DNA from: Motilimonas pumila
Lineage (GTDB): Bacteria > Pseudomonadota > Gammaproteobacteria > Enterobacterales > CBDFNC01
Reading direction: 5' to 3'
Length of the DNA stretch: 64,000 bases
Assembly (NCBI RefSeq): GCF_003596335.1
Contig: NZ_QZCH01000007.1
Coordinates: 1-64,000 of the forward strand
Part shown: positions 7,173 through 15,041 of the stretch, piece after piece
How the letters are laid out: each line of letters opens with the position of its first letter
Numbering within the stretch: position 1 is the first letter of the stretch
Notes under the pieces: model-generated
Databases searched by the model: none
Seen by the model: only the letters and a program-made list of their open reading frames with translations
Told to the model about the DNA's origin: nothing
Program-made: the position numbers and the translations under genes

Positions 7173-7736
7173 ATGAATGCCAAACGACAGTTACTTATTG
7201 ATACTGCGCTCACCCTGTTTTATCAACATGGCATTAACGCCATCGGGATCAATGAGGTGTTGAGTGTTTCAGGTGTCGCTAAGCGTACCCTTTATAATCA
7301 TTTTGAGAGCAAAAATGCGTTGGTATTAGCCGCGTTACAGCAACGTCATGAAGTATTTATGCTTTGGCTAAAGCAACAGTTGCATGGTGCCAACTCTGAC
7401 CATGAAGTGATCGCTCGGCTATTTGAGTCCTTGGCCCGCTGGTTTAACCATCAGGCTCCGGAACTTGGTGTTTTCCGCGGTTGTTTTTTTATTAATACCT
7501 CAGCCGAGTTTACCGAGCCGGAGTGCAAGATTTTGCATTTTTGTCACCAACATAAACAAGCAGTTCGTGAGTTACTTGCTAGCTACATCAGTCATGACAA
7601 TACATGTTTATTGAACGCGGTTTGCTTAATGAAAGAAGGTGCCATTGTATCAGCGCACCTTGGGGGAGAGGGCGACAAAACGTGCAGGCAATGTATTCAG
7701 GCGCTGAACGTGATGATGCCAAGCACTGGTGAGTGA
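7173..7736 (+). CDS. TetR/AcrR family transcriptional regulator
   Basis: The product is 187 residues. AAGGAG precedes ATG 7173. The N-terminal helix-turn-helix is typical: LIDTALTLFYQHGINAIGIN, then EVLSVSGVAKRTLYNHFESKNALV (residues ~6-50). The C-terminal ligand domain contains RGCFFINTSAEF and scattered cysteines, a pattern seen in regulators that sense reactive compounds. It is divergent from the HPP/DUF1275 pair with two inverted repeats between, so it most likely represses both itself and that pair. The inducing ligand is unknown. Confidence 0.9.
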   Translation: MNAKRQLLIDTALTLFYQHGINAIGINEVLSVSGVAKRTLYNHFESKNALVLAALQQRHEVFMLWLKQQLHGANSDHEVIARLFESLARWFNHQAPELGVFRGCFFINTSAEFTEPECKILHFCHQHKQAVRELLASYISHDNTCLLNAVCLMKEGAIVSAHLGGEGDKTCRQCIQALNVMMPSTGE

Positions 7737-7809
7737 TTACGCGCTTCTCAATCATTCGCTGCTGCCGTCATTGACCATTCATAACGACGTCACGCAGTCC
7801 CTGCCTTAA

Positions 7810-8103
7810 ATAACGCAGTGGCCGGTTCACATCAGCTCAATGTCGCCAAAACATAAGCTTCTGGGCCATTACATACGCCAGCACTGGCGCATAAAAACAG
7901 CCAACACTCTGTTTTATATGTTGTTTTTAAAGAAGGTGAATCACGTATTATGCTGGAGGGTGCTGTTCAGAACATGGCTTTGTTCAGGCGCTTTATGTAA
8001 TGAATATGCTGCGCCAGTATGATTCTGGTGCACCGAGTCAAAGCAATAAGCTTAAACGTGTGGGCTGGGACGATGATTACAGGGCTAAAGTGTTCTTTGA
8101 ATG
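7810..8103 (+). pseudogene. ISAs1-family transposase remnant, frameshifted and 5'-truncated
   Basis: Three frames must be joined to read the conserved end of an ISAs1 transposase. The pieces are HISSMSPKHKLLGHYIRQHW with ANTLFYMLF (7828-7925), FKEGESRIMLEGAVQNMALF plus RRF (about 7926-7993), and NMLRQYDSGAPSQSNKLKRV with GWDDDYRAKVFFE (8003-8103). At least two frameshifts are needed, and everything upstream of about 7810 is lost. The element is dead. Its last residues match those at the window start. Confidence 0.7.
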
Positions 8104-8110
8104 AAAAACA

Positions 8111-8132
8111 CTCAAAGTATACTCCCGCCCTG
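8111..8132 (+). repeat. Right terminal inverted repeat of ISAs1-like remnant, copy 2
   Basis: The 22-bp end CTCAAAGTATACTCCCGCCC plus TG is the partner of 61-82 (18/22 identical). It follows the transposase remnant by 7 bases. No left repeat was found upstream. Confidence 0.65.
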
Positions 8133-8397
8133 CGACTAATGAACTGGCTTCTTTGTTGCTGATATAGCTAATTCCGGCAGGTTGCTAATAATGGAAGCCG
8201 CGGCAATTTTCCCAATGCCTTTCATGTTTTGTAAAAGTTAATTAGTTTGACAAAATAGCTTGAAAAATACGGGGTCGACAGCCAATGCGCTCAGTTTAGG
8301 TGGTGACACGCCATAGAATATCGATTTTATATTTATTTGATTTCGACTGTTTTGTGTTAATCTTTCTCCATTCTTTTCTACTATCAATATCAATTTT
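8133..8397. other. Intergenic stretch upstream of the DUF4124 gene
   Basis: No gene is supported. The last ~60 bases are AT-rich and probably hold the promoter of the DUF4124-type gene. Confidence 0.3.
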
Positions 8398-8808
8398 ATG
8401 TACCGATTAAGAGCCCTACTTTTTGCTAGCTTGCTTTCAACCTCGGCGGTTGCTGGAAACGTGTATACTTGGACCGATGAGAATGGCACTGTCCATTACA
8501 GCTCGCAGCCTTTGAATTCAGGTGAGTCTAAACAAGTAAAAATTCCCACAATTAATACATTGAAGTCTGAGCCACAGCCCATAGTTTCAAATACTAAAAA
8601 AGAAAATCGCCTCCAGACAAGCAGAAAAAAAGTCGATACAGCGAGTATGATCTCTTCTGATTTGTGCGCGGGGGCGAAACGAAAATTAAAGTTTAGCTCC
8701 GAAATGCTCGCTTCGGGAAACTTTGTGTGGAAAGGAAATACATTTAAAAAAGAAAACCTTATAAAAGCGAAACGTTCAGCGAAGAAGCAAATCAAAGATT
8801 ACTGCTAG
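8398..8808 (+). CDS. DUF4124 domain-containing secreted protein
   Basis: The product is 136 residues. A signal peptide (MYRLRALLFASLLSTSAVAG) is followed directly by the DUF4124 motif VYTWTDENGTVHYSSQP at about residues 22-38, typical of periplasmic or envelope proteins. The remainder is lysine-rich and polar, ending KKQIKDYC. One Cys in DLCAG and the last Cys could pair. The function of the domain is unknown. There is no clear Shine-Dalgarno sequence before ATG 8398, and the gene stands alone. Confidence 0.75.
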   Translation: MYRLRALLFASLLSTSAVAGNVYTWTDENGTVHYSSQPLNSGESKQVKIPTINTLKSEPQPIVSNTKKENRLQTSRKKVDTASMISSDLCAGAKRKLKFSSEMLASGNFVWKGNTFKKENLIKAKRSAKKQIKDYC

Positions 8809-9390
8809 CGATGTTAGATAGTGCCATTGAGTTTGTTTGATTGTTTTGGCAACCTTCTTTCTGAGATATTCACTATGACAATTAAGTTCATAAATGGGCT
8901 GAAGATAGACGCTTGTTTCTGTCTCAAAAAATAGCGTGGTTGAGCGCTAAGCTAAGGTGCAAGATAGCGATCTTGGCGCTGTGCTGCGGTTGCAGAAGGC
9001 AATACAAATATGGCTAAGGCCCCTTATTTAAAGTCTATCAGGAATCTGAGCAGAACCACGAAGAAGATTTAGGGTTTGGTTAGGCCTGGAATTCCTAGAC
9101 ACTTTATAAATGAAACTGGCTACAGGCTTGAGGTAGTTAGAGAGTTCGCCCAGAAGCGAAATGCCCTTGTATATCGAGGTGTTGAATTTGAATAAAATGG
9201 CTTACGTTTCGATTCATTGCACACTCTCGGTCACTGTTTTTTTGCCTAAGTTCTAACTCGTTAATGTGTAATAATACGCCAGAATAAAAATCAGCCACAT
9301 ACAACCTGAAACAAGTTTCAAACCGATTGTCCAACAGTTTGACCGCTAAGCCGAGTAGGGACGCAGAGCCGGCATCAAAATCAACTAATG
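8809..9390. other. 582-bp intergenic stretch without a supported gene
   Basis: Frames are short and compositionally ordinary, including a 65-codon minus-strand frame at 9137-9334 with no recognisable features. It could be a decayed gene; I cannot identify what it was. Confidence 0.3.
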
Positions 9391-9420
9391 CTTGCAGTCA
9401 TCCCGATGTATGACTGCAAG
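9391..9420 (-). terminator. Terminator of the chitinase gene
   Basis: CTTGCAGTCAT and ATGACTGCAAG form a perfect 11-bp stem with an 8-base loop. It lies 13 bases beyond the chitinase stop codon. Confidence 0.7.
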
Positions 9421-9432
9421 TTATGGTGCGGC

Positions 9433-10983
9433 TTATGGGCAGGTTACTTGCTCCCAAAACCAAGAGCCAACACGAGGTGTTTCCCAAGTACCAGGGCTAT
9501 TTTTAGCCGCGTAACAACTGGCTTTGTAGCTTACTACGTCACCATTGCTCACTTTTGTTTGCCCTAGCACAAACGGCACCGCGCTAGTAGGAGGCTCGGT
9601 TGGCACTTGCGTAGGCTGCGGTGGCTCTGTTGGCGCGGTGGTAGGTACCGGCGTTGGTGTCGGCGACGGTGCTAGCGTTGGCTCAGGAGTAGCGGTTGGC
9701 TCAGGTGTTGGTGCCTGTGTTGGGGCTTGAGTTGGAGTGGCACACGCAGTCTCAGTCCAGAACCATGATCCAAGGCGCGGCGTTTCCCATACTCCAGGGT
9801 TGTTTTTCGCTTGGTAGCATTTGCCATCATAGCTGACTACATCACCATTACTGACTTTGGTTTTACCCGGTACAAAGGCGATGATATCGCCCGTAACCGG
9901 TGGCGCTGTTGGTGCTGGTGTTGGTTCAAGTGTTGGCGCTGGCGTTGGTGCGGTAGTCGGTGCAGTTGTTGGCGTTGGCGTCACACTTGGCGTTGGTTCA
10001 ACAGAACTAGCACAGACAGTGTCATCCACCTGATTGATTACATCGTCCATAGCACTGAGTAAAGAGTATTGACCAAAGCTATCTTGGCCGAGCTCCCAAT
10101 TCATAATGCCGCCAACATTGTCGATGGCATATTGGGTTTTTTGGCGAATGGTAGGAATACCGTTGTATTTTTTACCGCCAGCATCATCAACACAAGCATT
10201 GTCGGTGCTTTGTTGAATAATTTGCGCGTAGGTTTGCACGGCTGCACCGCGTGAGTAAAACGGCACCCCGAGTACCAGTTTGTTGGCGTCGATATTTCGG
10301 GATTTCCAATAGCTCACTGAGTCAATGGCGACTTGCATGGATGAATGGTGTGGGCCTTGGGCGTCGTATGCCATTAGGTTCAAGAAATCGACTTTCGCTA
10401 ACACGCCATCACGAATATGGCTGGCTAATGAGCCGTAAGAGACCACAGCAGCCGATAAGAACAAGTTCTCAGCGTGCAGCGCATCTCCCAGCTCAATCAT
10501 AAAGGTTTCATAGTTAGCAGCGGAGCTTGCGGTAGGGTGCTCCCAGTCCATGTCAACGCCATCAAGTTGATGCTGCTTGGTAAAATTGACAATGTTTTGA
10601 ATTAAGTTGGCGCGAGTTGTTGGGTCAGCAGTGAGGTTTTCAAAAATCCGCGCGGTGCTGTAGTTATCGTCCCAGCCCCCTAATGCAATACCTACTTGGG
10701 TACCTACTGCATGGGCTTTTTGACGAATGTTGGCTAAGTCTGCCGCGCTGCCCCCATTCATGATGTAGATATTGCCGTTGGCATCTGGGCGGGCAAACGA
10801 GTACATCACGTGGGTAAGCTTATTAAACTCTATTTGGTTAATGGTATAAGCGCGATAAATAGGTAAATACCCCACGCTTTTAAAGCTATCGTCAGCCACT
10901 GCTGCACTAGCACTGGTGCTAAATAATGGTGCGGATAATACAGTGCAAAGCGCCAGTGAGCGCGCTATCTGGGTCAATTTCAT
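9433..10983 (-). CDS. GH18 chitinase with two C-terminal chitin-binding modules
   Basis: The product is 516 residues. A signal peptide ends near SASA (about residues 25-28). The GH18 barrel spans about 32-325 and contains the catalytic DxxDxDxE motif as DGVDMDWEHP, with the proton-donor glutamate, plus the conserved LMAYDAQGPHH strand. Two CBM5/12-type modules follow, each starting KVSNGDVVSY and ending with a paired-Trp segment such as GSWFW, at about 370-413 and 472-516. Linkers rich in Pro-Thr and Glu-Pro-Thr join them. It is a secreted enzyme that cleaves chitin beta-1,4 bonds. AAGGA precedes ATG 10983. No chitobiose genes are adjacent. Confidence 0.93.
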   Translation of the reverse strand: MKLTQIARSLALCTVLSAPLFSTSASAAVADDSFKSVGYLPIYRAYTINQIEFNKLTHVMYSFARPDANGNIYIMNGGSAADLANIRQKAHAVGTQVGIALGGWDDNYSTARIFENLTADPTTRANLIQNIVNFTKQHQLDGVDMDWEHPTASSAANYETFMIELGDALHAENLFLSAAVVSYGSLASHIRDGVLAKVDFLNLMAYDAQGPHHSSMQVAIDSVSYWKSRNIDANKLVLGVPFYSRGAAVQTYAQIIQQSTDNACVDDAGGKKYNGIPTIRQKTQYAIDNVGGIMNWELGQDSFGQYSLLSAMDDVINQVDDTVCASSVEPTPSVTPTPTTAPTTAPTPAPTLEPTPAPTAPPVTGDIIAFVPGKTKVSNGDVVSYDGKCYQAKNNPGVWETPRLGSWFWTETACATPTQAPTQAPTPEPTATPEPTLAPSPTPTPVPTTAPTEPPQPTQVPTEPPTSAVPFVLGQTKVSNGDVVSYKASCYAAKNSPGTWETPRVGSWFWEQVTCP

Positions 10984-11263
10984 GATTACATTCCTTGTAA
11001 ACGAGTCTGATTGTAAGTTGCGTTGTTTAATTTATGAGCAAATATTATTGCTGTAAAAGTTCAGGCAGGCAAATACGAGTATTGAGTTTGAGGGCGAAAT
11101 CACTGTTTTTTCATAGTGTTATGTTAGCTGTTAATAGTAAAGGATGATTCTGGCGAGGATTTTTTTCGCCGTGTGTTATGTGAAATATCAGCTAATATGG
11201 ATACCTTGTTGTTGATTATTTTATGATATTCACTGGCGTTATATAAAAACACATGGGTTTTCA
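10984..11263. promoter_or_regulatory. Divergent intergenic region, chitinase / S41 peptidase
   Basis: These 280 AT-rich bases lie between two divergently transcribed secreted enzymes. Promoters for both must lie here, but I do not see an unambiguous operator. Confidence 0.35.
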
Positions 11264-12373
11264 ATGGCTTCTATTAAATATGTGACGGTTGCTCTCGCGC
11301 TTATGGGCCTTAGTGCGATGCCTTCTTATTCACTTGCGAAAGAGTCATTCGCTGCTCAATCCGTTTCAAGCGGATCCGCTACCACAATAGGTAATGCAGC
11401 TGCCCTGCAAGGGTTTGATAGCCATGCAGAGGCGAAAGCTTGTTTAGAGGATGCGCTGTTAAAAATGGAGGCGCTGGATTTTAAGCGCTACTCGCGTGAT
11501 TGGCCTGCTATCAAACGCGCAGTTTTTGAAAAGTATCCCGCGCCGCTGTATAAAACCCAAGTCTATAACGCCATTAATTATGCGGTGGAGCTAACGGAAG
11601 AAAAGCACACTTCGTTTGTTCCAGCTTATCAATTAGCTCAAATTGATGATTACAACAAAGCAAACCAAGAAGCCATCACGAGTTTTATGCTCAAAGACGA
11701 TATCGCCTACTTAAAAGTGATGGGGTATTTATCGTTAGATAACAACATTGAACATGGGCAGGCGTATCTAAGTTCTGTGCTACGTGCAATTAAACAAGTA
11801 GACTCCGCCAGTTTATCTGGCTGGGTGATTGACTTGCGGTTTCATAGAGGCGGAGTTATGTCATGGATATACGCTGCCATGAGCCCTTTTTATCCGCGTG
11901 GGCGATTAGCGTATACCGTTAATGCCTCTGGTAATAAGCGCTGGGTCATTAATGGTAAAAGCCACTTATCGTCTTTGGGGTATGGGATTGATACTCCTGG
12001 CTACCAATTAAAAAGCCCATCGGCAAAAGTTGCCGTGTTGATTAATGGCGGCACTGCGAGCATGGGAGAAGTCACTGGACTCACTTTACAACAGAACCAG
12101 GCCAAGCTATTTGGCAAGCCCAGTTATGGGGTGATTTCTGTAGTTACTCCAAACGTTTTATTGGACGACTCACAAATATGGGTGACTTCAGACATCTTTT
12201 TAGACTTAGCCGGTAATCCGGTTGACACTGTACTTACGCCAGATTTCTTGGTTGACTCACCGCTGGATGAAAATGTGTTTGATGCCAGCTTGCTGCCTGC
12301 TCCCGAGGATGATGCCGTGATCCAAGCTGCGTTGGCATGGATTGATGATAAACAAGTCGCTTCGGCAGATTAG
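11264..12373 (+). CDS. S41 family peptidase-like secreted protein, no PDZ domain
   Basis: The product is 369 residues with a signal peptide (cleavage likely near SLAKE, ~residue 26). The C-terminal half matches the S41 tail-specific protease core: GWVIDLRFHRGGVMSW (about residues 186-201) and VLINGGTASMGEVTGL (about 262-277). In the second, the Ser of GTAS is the expected nucleophile. A Lys several residues further on (AKLFGKPSYG) fits the Ser-Lys arrangement. There is no PDZ domain between the N-terminal helices and the catalytic core, unlike CtpA/Prc. The physiological substrate is unknown. There is no clear ribosome-binding site before ATG 11264. Confidence 0.8.
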   Translation: MASIKYVTVALALMGLSAMPSYSLAKESFAAQSVSSGSATTIGNAAALQGFDSHAEAKACLEDALLKMEALDFKRYSRDWPAIKRAVFEKYPAPLYKTQVYNAINYAVELTEEKHTSFVPAYQLAQIDDYNKANQEAITSFMLKDDIAYLKVMGYLSLDNNIEHGQAYLSSVLRAIKQVDSASLSGWVIDLRFHRGGVMSWIYAAMSPFYPRGRLAYTVNASGNKRWVINGKSHLSSLGYGIDTPGYQLKSPSAKVAVLINGGTASMGEVTGLTLQQNQAKLFGKPSYGVISVVTPNVLLDDSQIWVTSDIFLDLAGNPVDTVLTPDFLVDSPLDENVFDASLLPAPEDDAVIQAALAWIDDKQVASAD

Positions 12374-12378
12374 CCATG

Positions 12379-12412
12379 ACTTGCCCGTGGGCGATGGTGT
12401 GCACGGGCAAGT
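12379..12412 (+). terminator. Hairpin downstream of the S41 peptidase gene
   Basis: ACTTGCCCGTG and CACGGGCAAGT form a perfect 11-bp stem six bases after the stop codon. There is no long T run, so termination efficiency is uncertain. Confidence 0.5.
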
Positions 12413-12429
12413 GGTATGCACTTTCTTGG

Positions 12430-12723
12430 TTAGCTTTCCATTGCGATATTGCTGACAGCACCCTGATCATCAAAAGTGACGCTGAGCAGATAGTCGCTGA
12501 CCTGATTGAGTAAAGCAAAATCATAGGTTTGCTCCCATTGATCTACCAGATCTAAGCTGGCGATCATGTCTTTGGCGCTGGGGGCCGGTTTACCTATTAA
12601 TTGCTGCCAATCGTCTTCGCTTAACAGGTTTAAGTGATGGCTGATAAACAAGTCGATGCTGTATTCGCCTTGTTCAGTGCCAATGGCTGCTTCAATGGCG
12701 TTAAGGGCTTGGCTAATTTTTGG
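12430..12723 (-). pseudogene. N-terminally truncated gene, DUF2004-like C-terminus
   Basis: The minus-strand frame is open from a TGA at 12724-12726 down to the stop at 12430. It encodes about 97 codons of good quality (KISQALNAIEAAIGTEQGEY, then SIDLFISHHLNLL and further), ending YLLSVTFDDQGAVSNIAMES. The first usable start in it is a TTG at 12651, deep in the coherent protein sequence, so the 5' end appears to be missing. The ending resembles DUF2004 proteins as I remember them. I would treat it as a gene remnant. Confidence 0.45.
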
Positions 12724-12797
12724 TCACTATTCCAAATTATGTTTGTAGGCTAACTCTGGCGAGTATTATTGGCTTTTAAGTTGTGATGATAGATGCC

Positions 12798-12821
12798 AGA
12801 GGGTGTTTCAGAACGCCCTCT
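12798..12821 (-). terminator. Hairpin downstream of pdxH
   Basis: AGAGGGTGTT-TCAG-AACGCCCTCT forms a 10-bp stem with one G-T pair. It lies 26 bases beyond the pdxH stop. The tail is not T-rich on the minus strand. Confidence 0.4.
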
Positions 12822-12846
12822 AAGTGAGATAGCCGTGTTCAGCTAA

Positions 12847-13500
12847 CTAAGGGTTTAACCTTACCACTTGCCACCCGTCGCCGTGTTTTTGATAGTCAAA
12901 GCGGTCGTGTAACCGGTCTGCTTTACCTTGCCAAAATTCAATACGCTCTGGGATCACCCGATATCCGCCCCAAAACTCGGGTAACGGGATAGGTTTGCCG
13001 GCAAACTCTTTTTCGTAATGTTTTACTTTGTCCATCAACTCTTGGCGGCTTTGGGCAACGTCACTTTGGTGCGATGCCCAAGCGCCAATTTGGCTGCCGC
13101 GACCACGGGAGTGAAAATAAGCCTCTGACTCGGCTTGGCTAACCCGTTCTAACCGGCCTTCGATGCGTACTTGGCGTTGTAAAATGTTCCAGTGAAACAA
13201 CAAGGCGCAATGCGGGTTAGCGTCTAGCTGCTGCGCTTTACGGCTGCCATAGTTGGTGTAAAACACAAAGCCGCGGCTGTCGACTTCTTTTAATAACACC
13301 ATACGTGATGACGGTTTACCTTCTGGCGTGCAGCTGGCCACTGACATCGACTCGGGCAAAATAATGCCGGATTCTTCGGCTACCTTGAGCCAACCGTTGA
13401 AAAACTCAATTGGATCATCCGTTGGTTGTAATTCTGGCATATCAATTAATACGCCTTGGCCCAGCGTAAAGGCACATTTTAGCTTGGTTAACAAAGACAT
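12847..13500 (-). CDS. pdxH: Pyridoxamine 5'-phosphate oxidase
   Basis: The product is 217 residues, the usual length. FMN-binding and active-site segments are present: SSRMVLLKEVDSRGFVFYTN, then SRKAQQLDANPHCALLFHW, QVRIEGRLERV, and the C-terminal FWGGYRVIPERIEFWQGKAD with RLHDRF. It oxidises pyridoxamine or pyridoxine 5'-phosphate to pyridoxal 5'-phosphate with O2, the last step of vitamin B6 salvage. It lies 64 bases downstream of the yfaE-like ferredoxin gene on the same strand but probably has its own promoter. The extreme N-terminus differs from E. coli PdxH, as is common. Confidence 0.93.
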   Translation of the reverse strand: MSLLTKLKCAFTLGQGVLIDMPELQPTDDPIEFFNGWLKVAEESGIILPESMSVASCTPEGKPSSRMVLLKEVDSRGFVFYTNYGSRKAQQLDANPHCALLFHWNILQRQVRIEGRLERVSQAESEAYFHSRGRGSQIGAWASHQSDVAQSRQELMDKVKHYEKEFAGKPIPLPEFWGGYRVIPERIEFWQGKADRLHDRFDYQKHGDGWQVVRLNP

Positions 13501-13564
13501 GATGTTCTTCTTAGTAAACGAGATGATGCTAAGTATACGATAAAGCCAGGTAAATGGATGACCA

Positions 13565-13846
13565 TTAACCGGTTAATTTTAAGGGCAAACGCACACCTGG
13601 TATGGCAAGCTCAACGTCGCCTTTGGGTTTGCTACAGCAGGTTAAGATATGACCGCTGCGTACATACGCCATGGGCGTTTTGTCGTAAGCCACTTCGCCG
13701 CTGAGCAGTTTGCACTGGCAAGCGCCGCAGTGGCCGTCTCGGCAATGGTATTCTGAACCAATACCATTGCGCTCTAACGAGTCGAGTATCGTCTGCTTGG
13801 GGTCAATGGCAAACGCGATGCCGTTAATGGTCAGTTTGACTGCCAT
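13565..13846 (-). CDS. yfaE: 2Fe-2S ferredoxin for ribonucleotide reductase maintenance (YfaE type)
   Basis: The product is 93 residues. The plant-type 2Fe-2S pattern is clear: CRDGHCGACQCKLLSGEV gives C-x4-C-x2-C, and the distal Cys lies in HILTCCSKPKG. In E. coli YfaE supplies electrons to regenerate the diferric-tyrosyl cofactor of NrdB. Its start codon overlaps the nrdB stop by one base, so it is translated with nrdB as the third gene of nrdA-nrdB-yfaE. Confidence 0.9.
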   Translation of the reverse strand: MAVKLTINGIAFAIDPKQTILDSLERNGIGSEYHCRDGHCGACQCKLLSGEVAYDKTPMAYVRSGHILTCCSKPKGDVELAIPGVRLPLKLTG

Positions 13847-14982
13847 TAGAGCTCAAAATCACCCAAGTCGTCGTGGTCAATTTCAGAGTCGATTTGACCT
13901 ACTAGGTACGAGCTAATTTCTGACTCTTGCGGCGCCACTTGGACGTTGTCACTGACCAGCCAGTTATTGATCCACGGAATGGGGTTGGAAGTGGTTTCAA
14001 ACGGGGCATCGAAACCAATGGCTTGCATACGCACGTTAGAAATATATTCTACGTATTGGCACAAGATGTCTTTGTTAAGGCCGATCATCGAGCCGTCTTT
14101 GAACAAGTATTCAGCCCATTCTTTTTCTTGTTGCGCAGCGCGCATAAAGATGTCTCTGGCTTCTTGCTCACATTCTTTGGCAATTTCAGCCATCTCAGGG
14201 TCATCTGCGCCGTCTTTCCACAGGTTTAGAATGTGCTGAGTAGAGTTAAGGTGCAGCGCTTCGTCACGAGCAATTAAGCGAATGATTTTGGCGTTGCCTT
14301 CTAGCAGGTGGCGCTCGGCAAAGGCAAATGAACACGCAAAGCTCACATAAAAACGAATGGCCTCGAGTGCATTAACTGAGTTGATACATAAAAACAGTTT
14401 TTTCTTGATGTTACGTACCGTAATTTGTTCCTTGCTGCCGTCTTCTTTGGTCAGTTCGCCAGCACCGTTTAGCTGATAAAACTGGGTGGCGGTGATCAAG
14501 TCGTCGTAATAACAAGAGATATCATCGGCGCGCTTTTGGATTTCTTCGTTGACCACGATGTCATCAAAAATTTCGCTTGGGTCGGTAAACAGGTTGCGAA
14601 TGATGTGGGTGTAGCTACGACTGTGAATGGTTTCGGAAAACGCCCACGTTTCAATCCAGGTCTCTAATTCAGGGATAGATACTAAAGGCAGCAGCGCAAC
14701 GTTAGGGCTTCGGCCTTGAATTGAGTCGAGCAACGTTTGATATTTCAGATTAGAAATAAAAATATGTTGCTCATGCTCTGGCAGCTCTTGGAAGTCAACA
14801 CGATCACGGCTGACGTCCACTTCTTCAGGGCGCCAGAAAAAGCTTAATTGCTTTTCAATTAGCTTTTCAAAGATCTCAAATTTTTGCTGGTCATACCTAG
14901 CCACGTTCACTGGGTTGCCAAGAAACATAGGCTCTTTCAGTGGGTTGTTTTGCAGTTTTGAGAAGGTGGTATATTTATTCAT
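13846..14982 (-). CDS. nrdB: Ribonucleoside-diphosphate reductase class Ia, beta subunit
   Basis: The product is 378 residues. Conserved beta-subunit stretches include [20 protein letters not shown], the iron-ligand segments around [16 protein letters not shown] and [22 protein letters not shown], and the acidic C-terminus DDLGDFEL that docks on the alpha subunit. It houses the diferric-tyrosyl radical cofactor for making deoxyribonucleotides. It is co-oriented with nrdA 59 bases upstream and coupled to the ferredoxin gene downstream. Confidence 0.96.
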   Translation of the reverse strand: MNKYTTFSKLQNNPLKEPMFLGNPVNVARYDQQKFEIFEKLIEKQLSFFWRPEEVDVSRDRVDFQELPEHEQHIFISNLKYQTLLDSIQGRSPNVALLPLVSIPELETWIETWAFSETIHSRSYTHIIRNLFTDPSEIFDDIVVNEEIQKRADDISCYYDDLITATQFYQLNGAGELTKEDGSKEQITVRNIKKKLFLCINSVNALEAIRFYVSFACSFAFAERHLLEGNAKIIRLIARDEALHLNSTQHILNLWKDGADDPEMAEIAKECEQEARDIFMRAAQQEKEWAEYLFKDGSMIGLNKDILCQYVEYISNVRMQAIGFDAPFETTSNPIPWINNWLVSDNVQVAPQESEISSYLVGQIDSEIDHDDLGDFEL

Positions 14983-15041
14983 TGAGTCTGCTCTAATACA
15001 TCTATATTTAGTGGGGAAGACAAGCTTCCCCTGGGCTAGGA

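Noticed and set aside
7760-7830. Left inverted repeat of the second ISAs1-like remnant
   Set aside because: No sequence resembling CAGGGCGGGAGTATAC was found upstream; the element is truncated.
9137-9334. 65-codon minus-strand frame downstream of the chitinase
   Set aside because: No ribosome site, no features, and composition like the surrounding non-coding DNA.
9545-10062. Long Gly/Val- and Trp/Cys-rich plus-strand frames inside the chitinase gene
   Set aside because: They are antisense readings of the Pro-Thr linker repeats.
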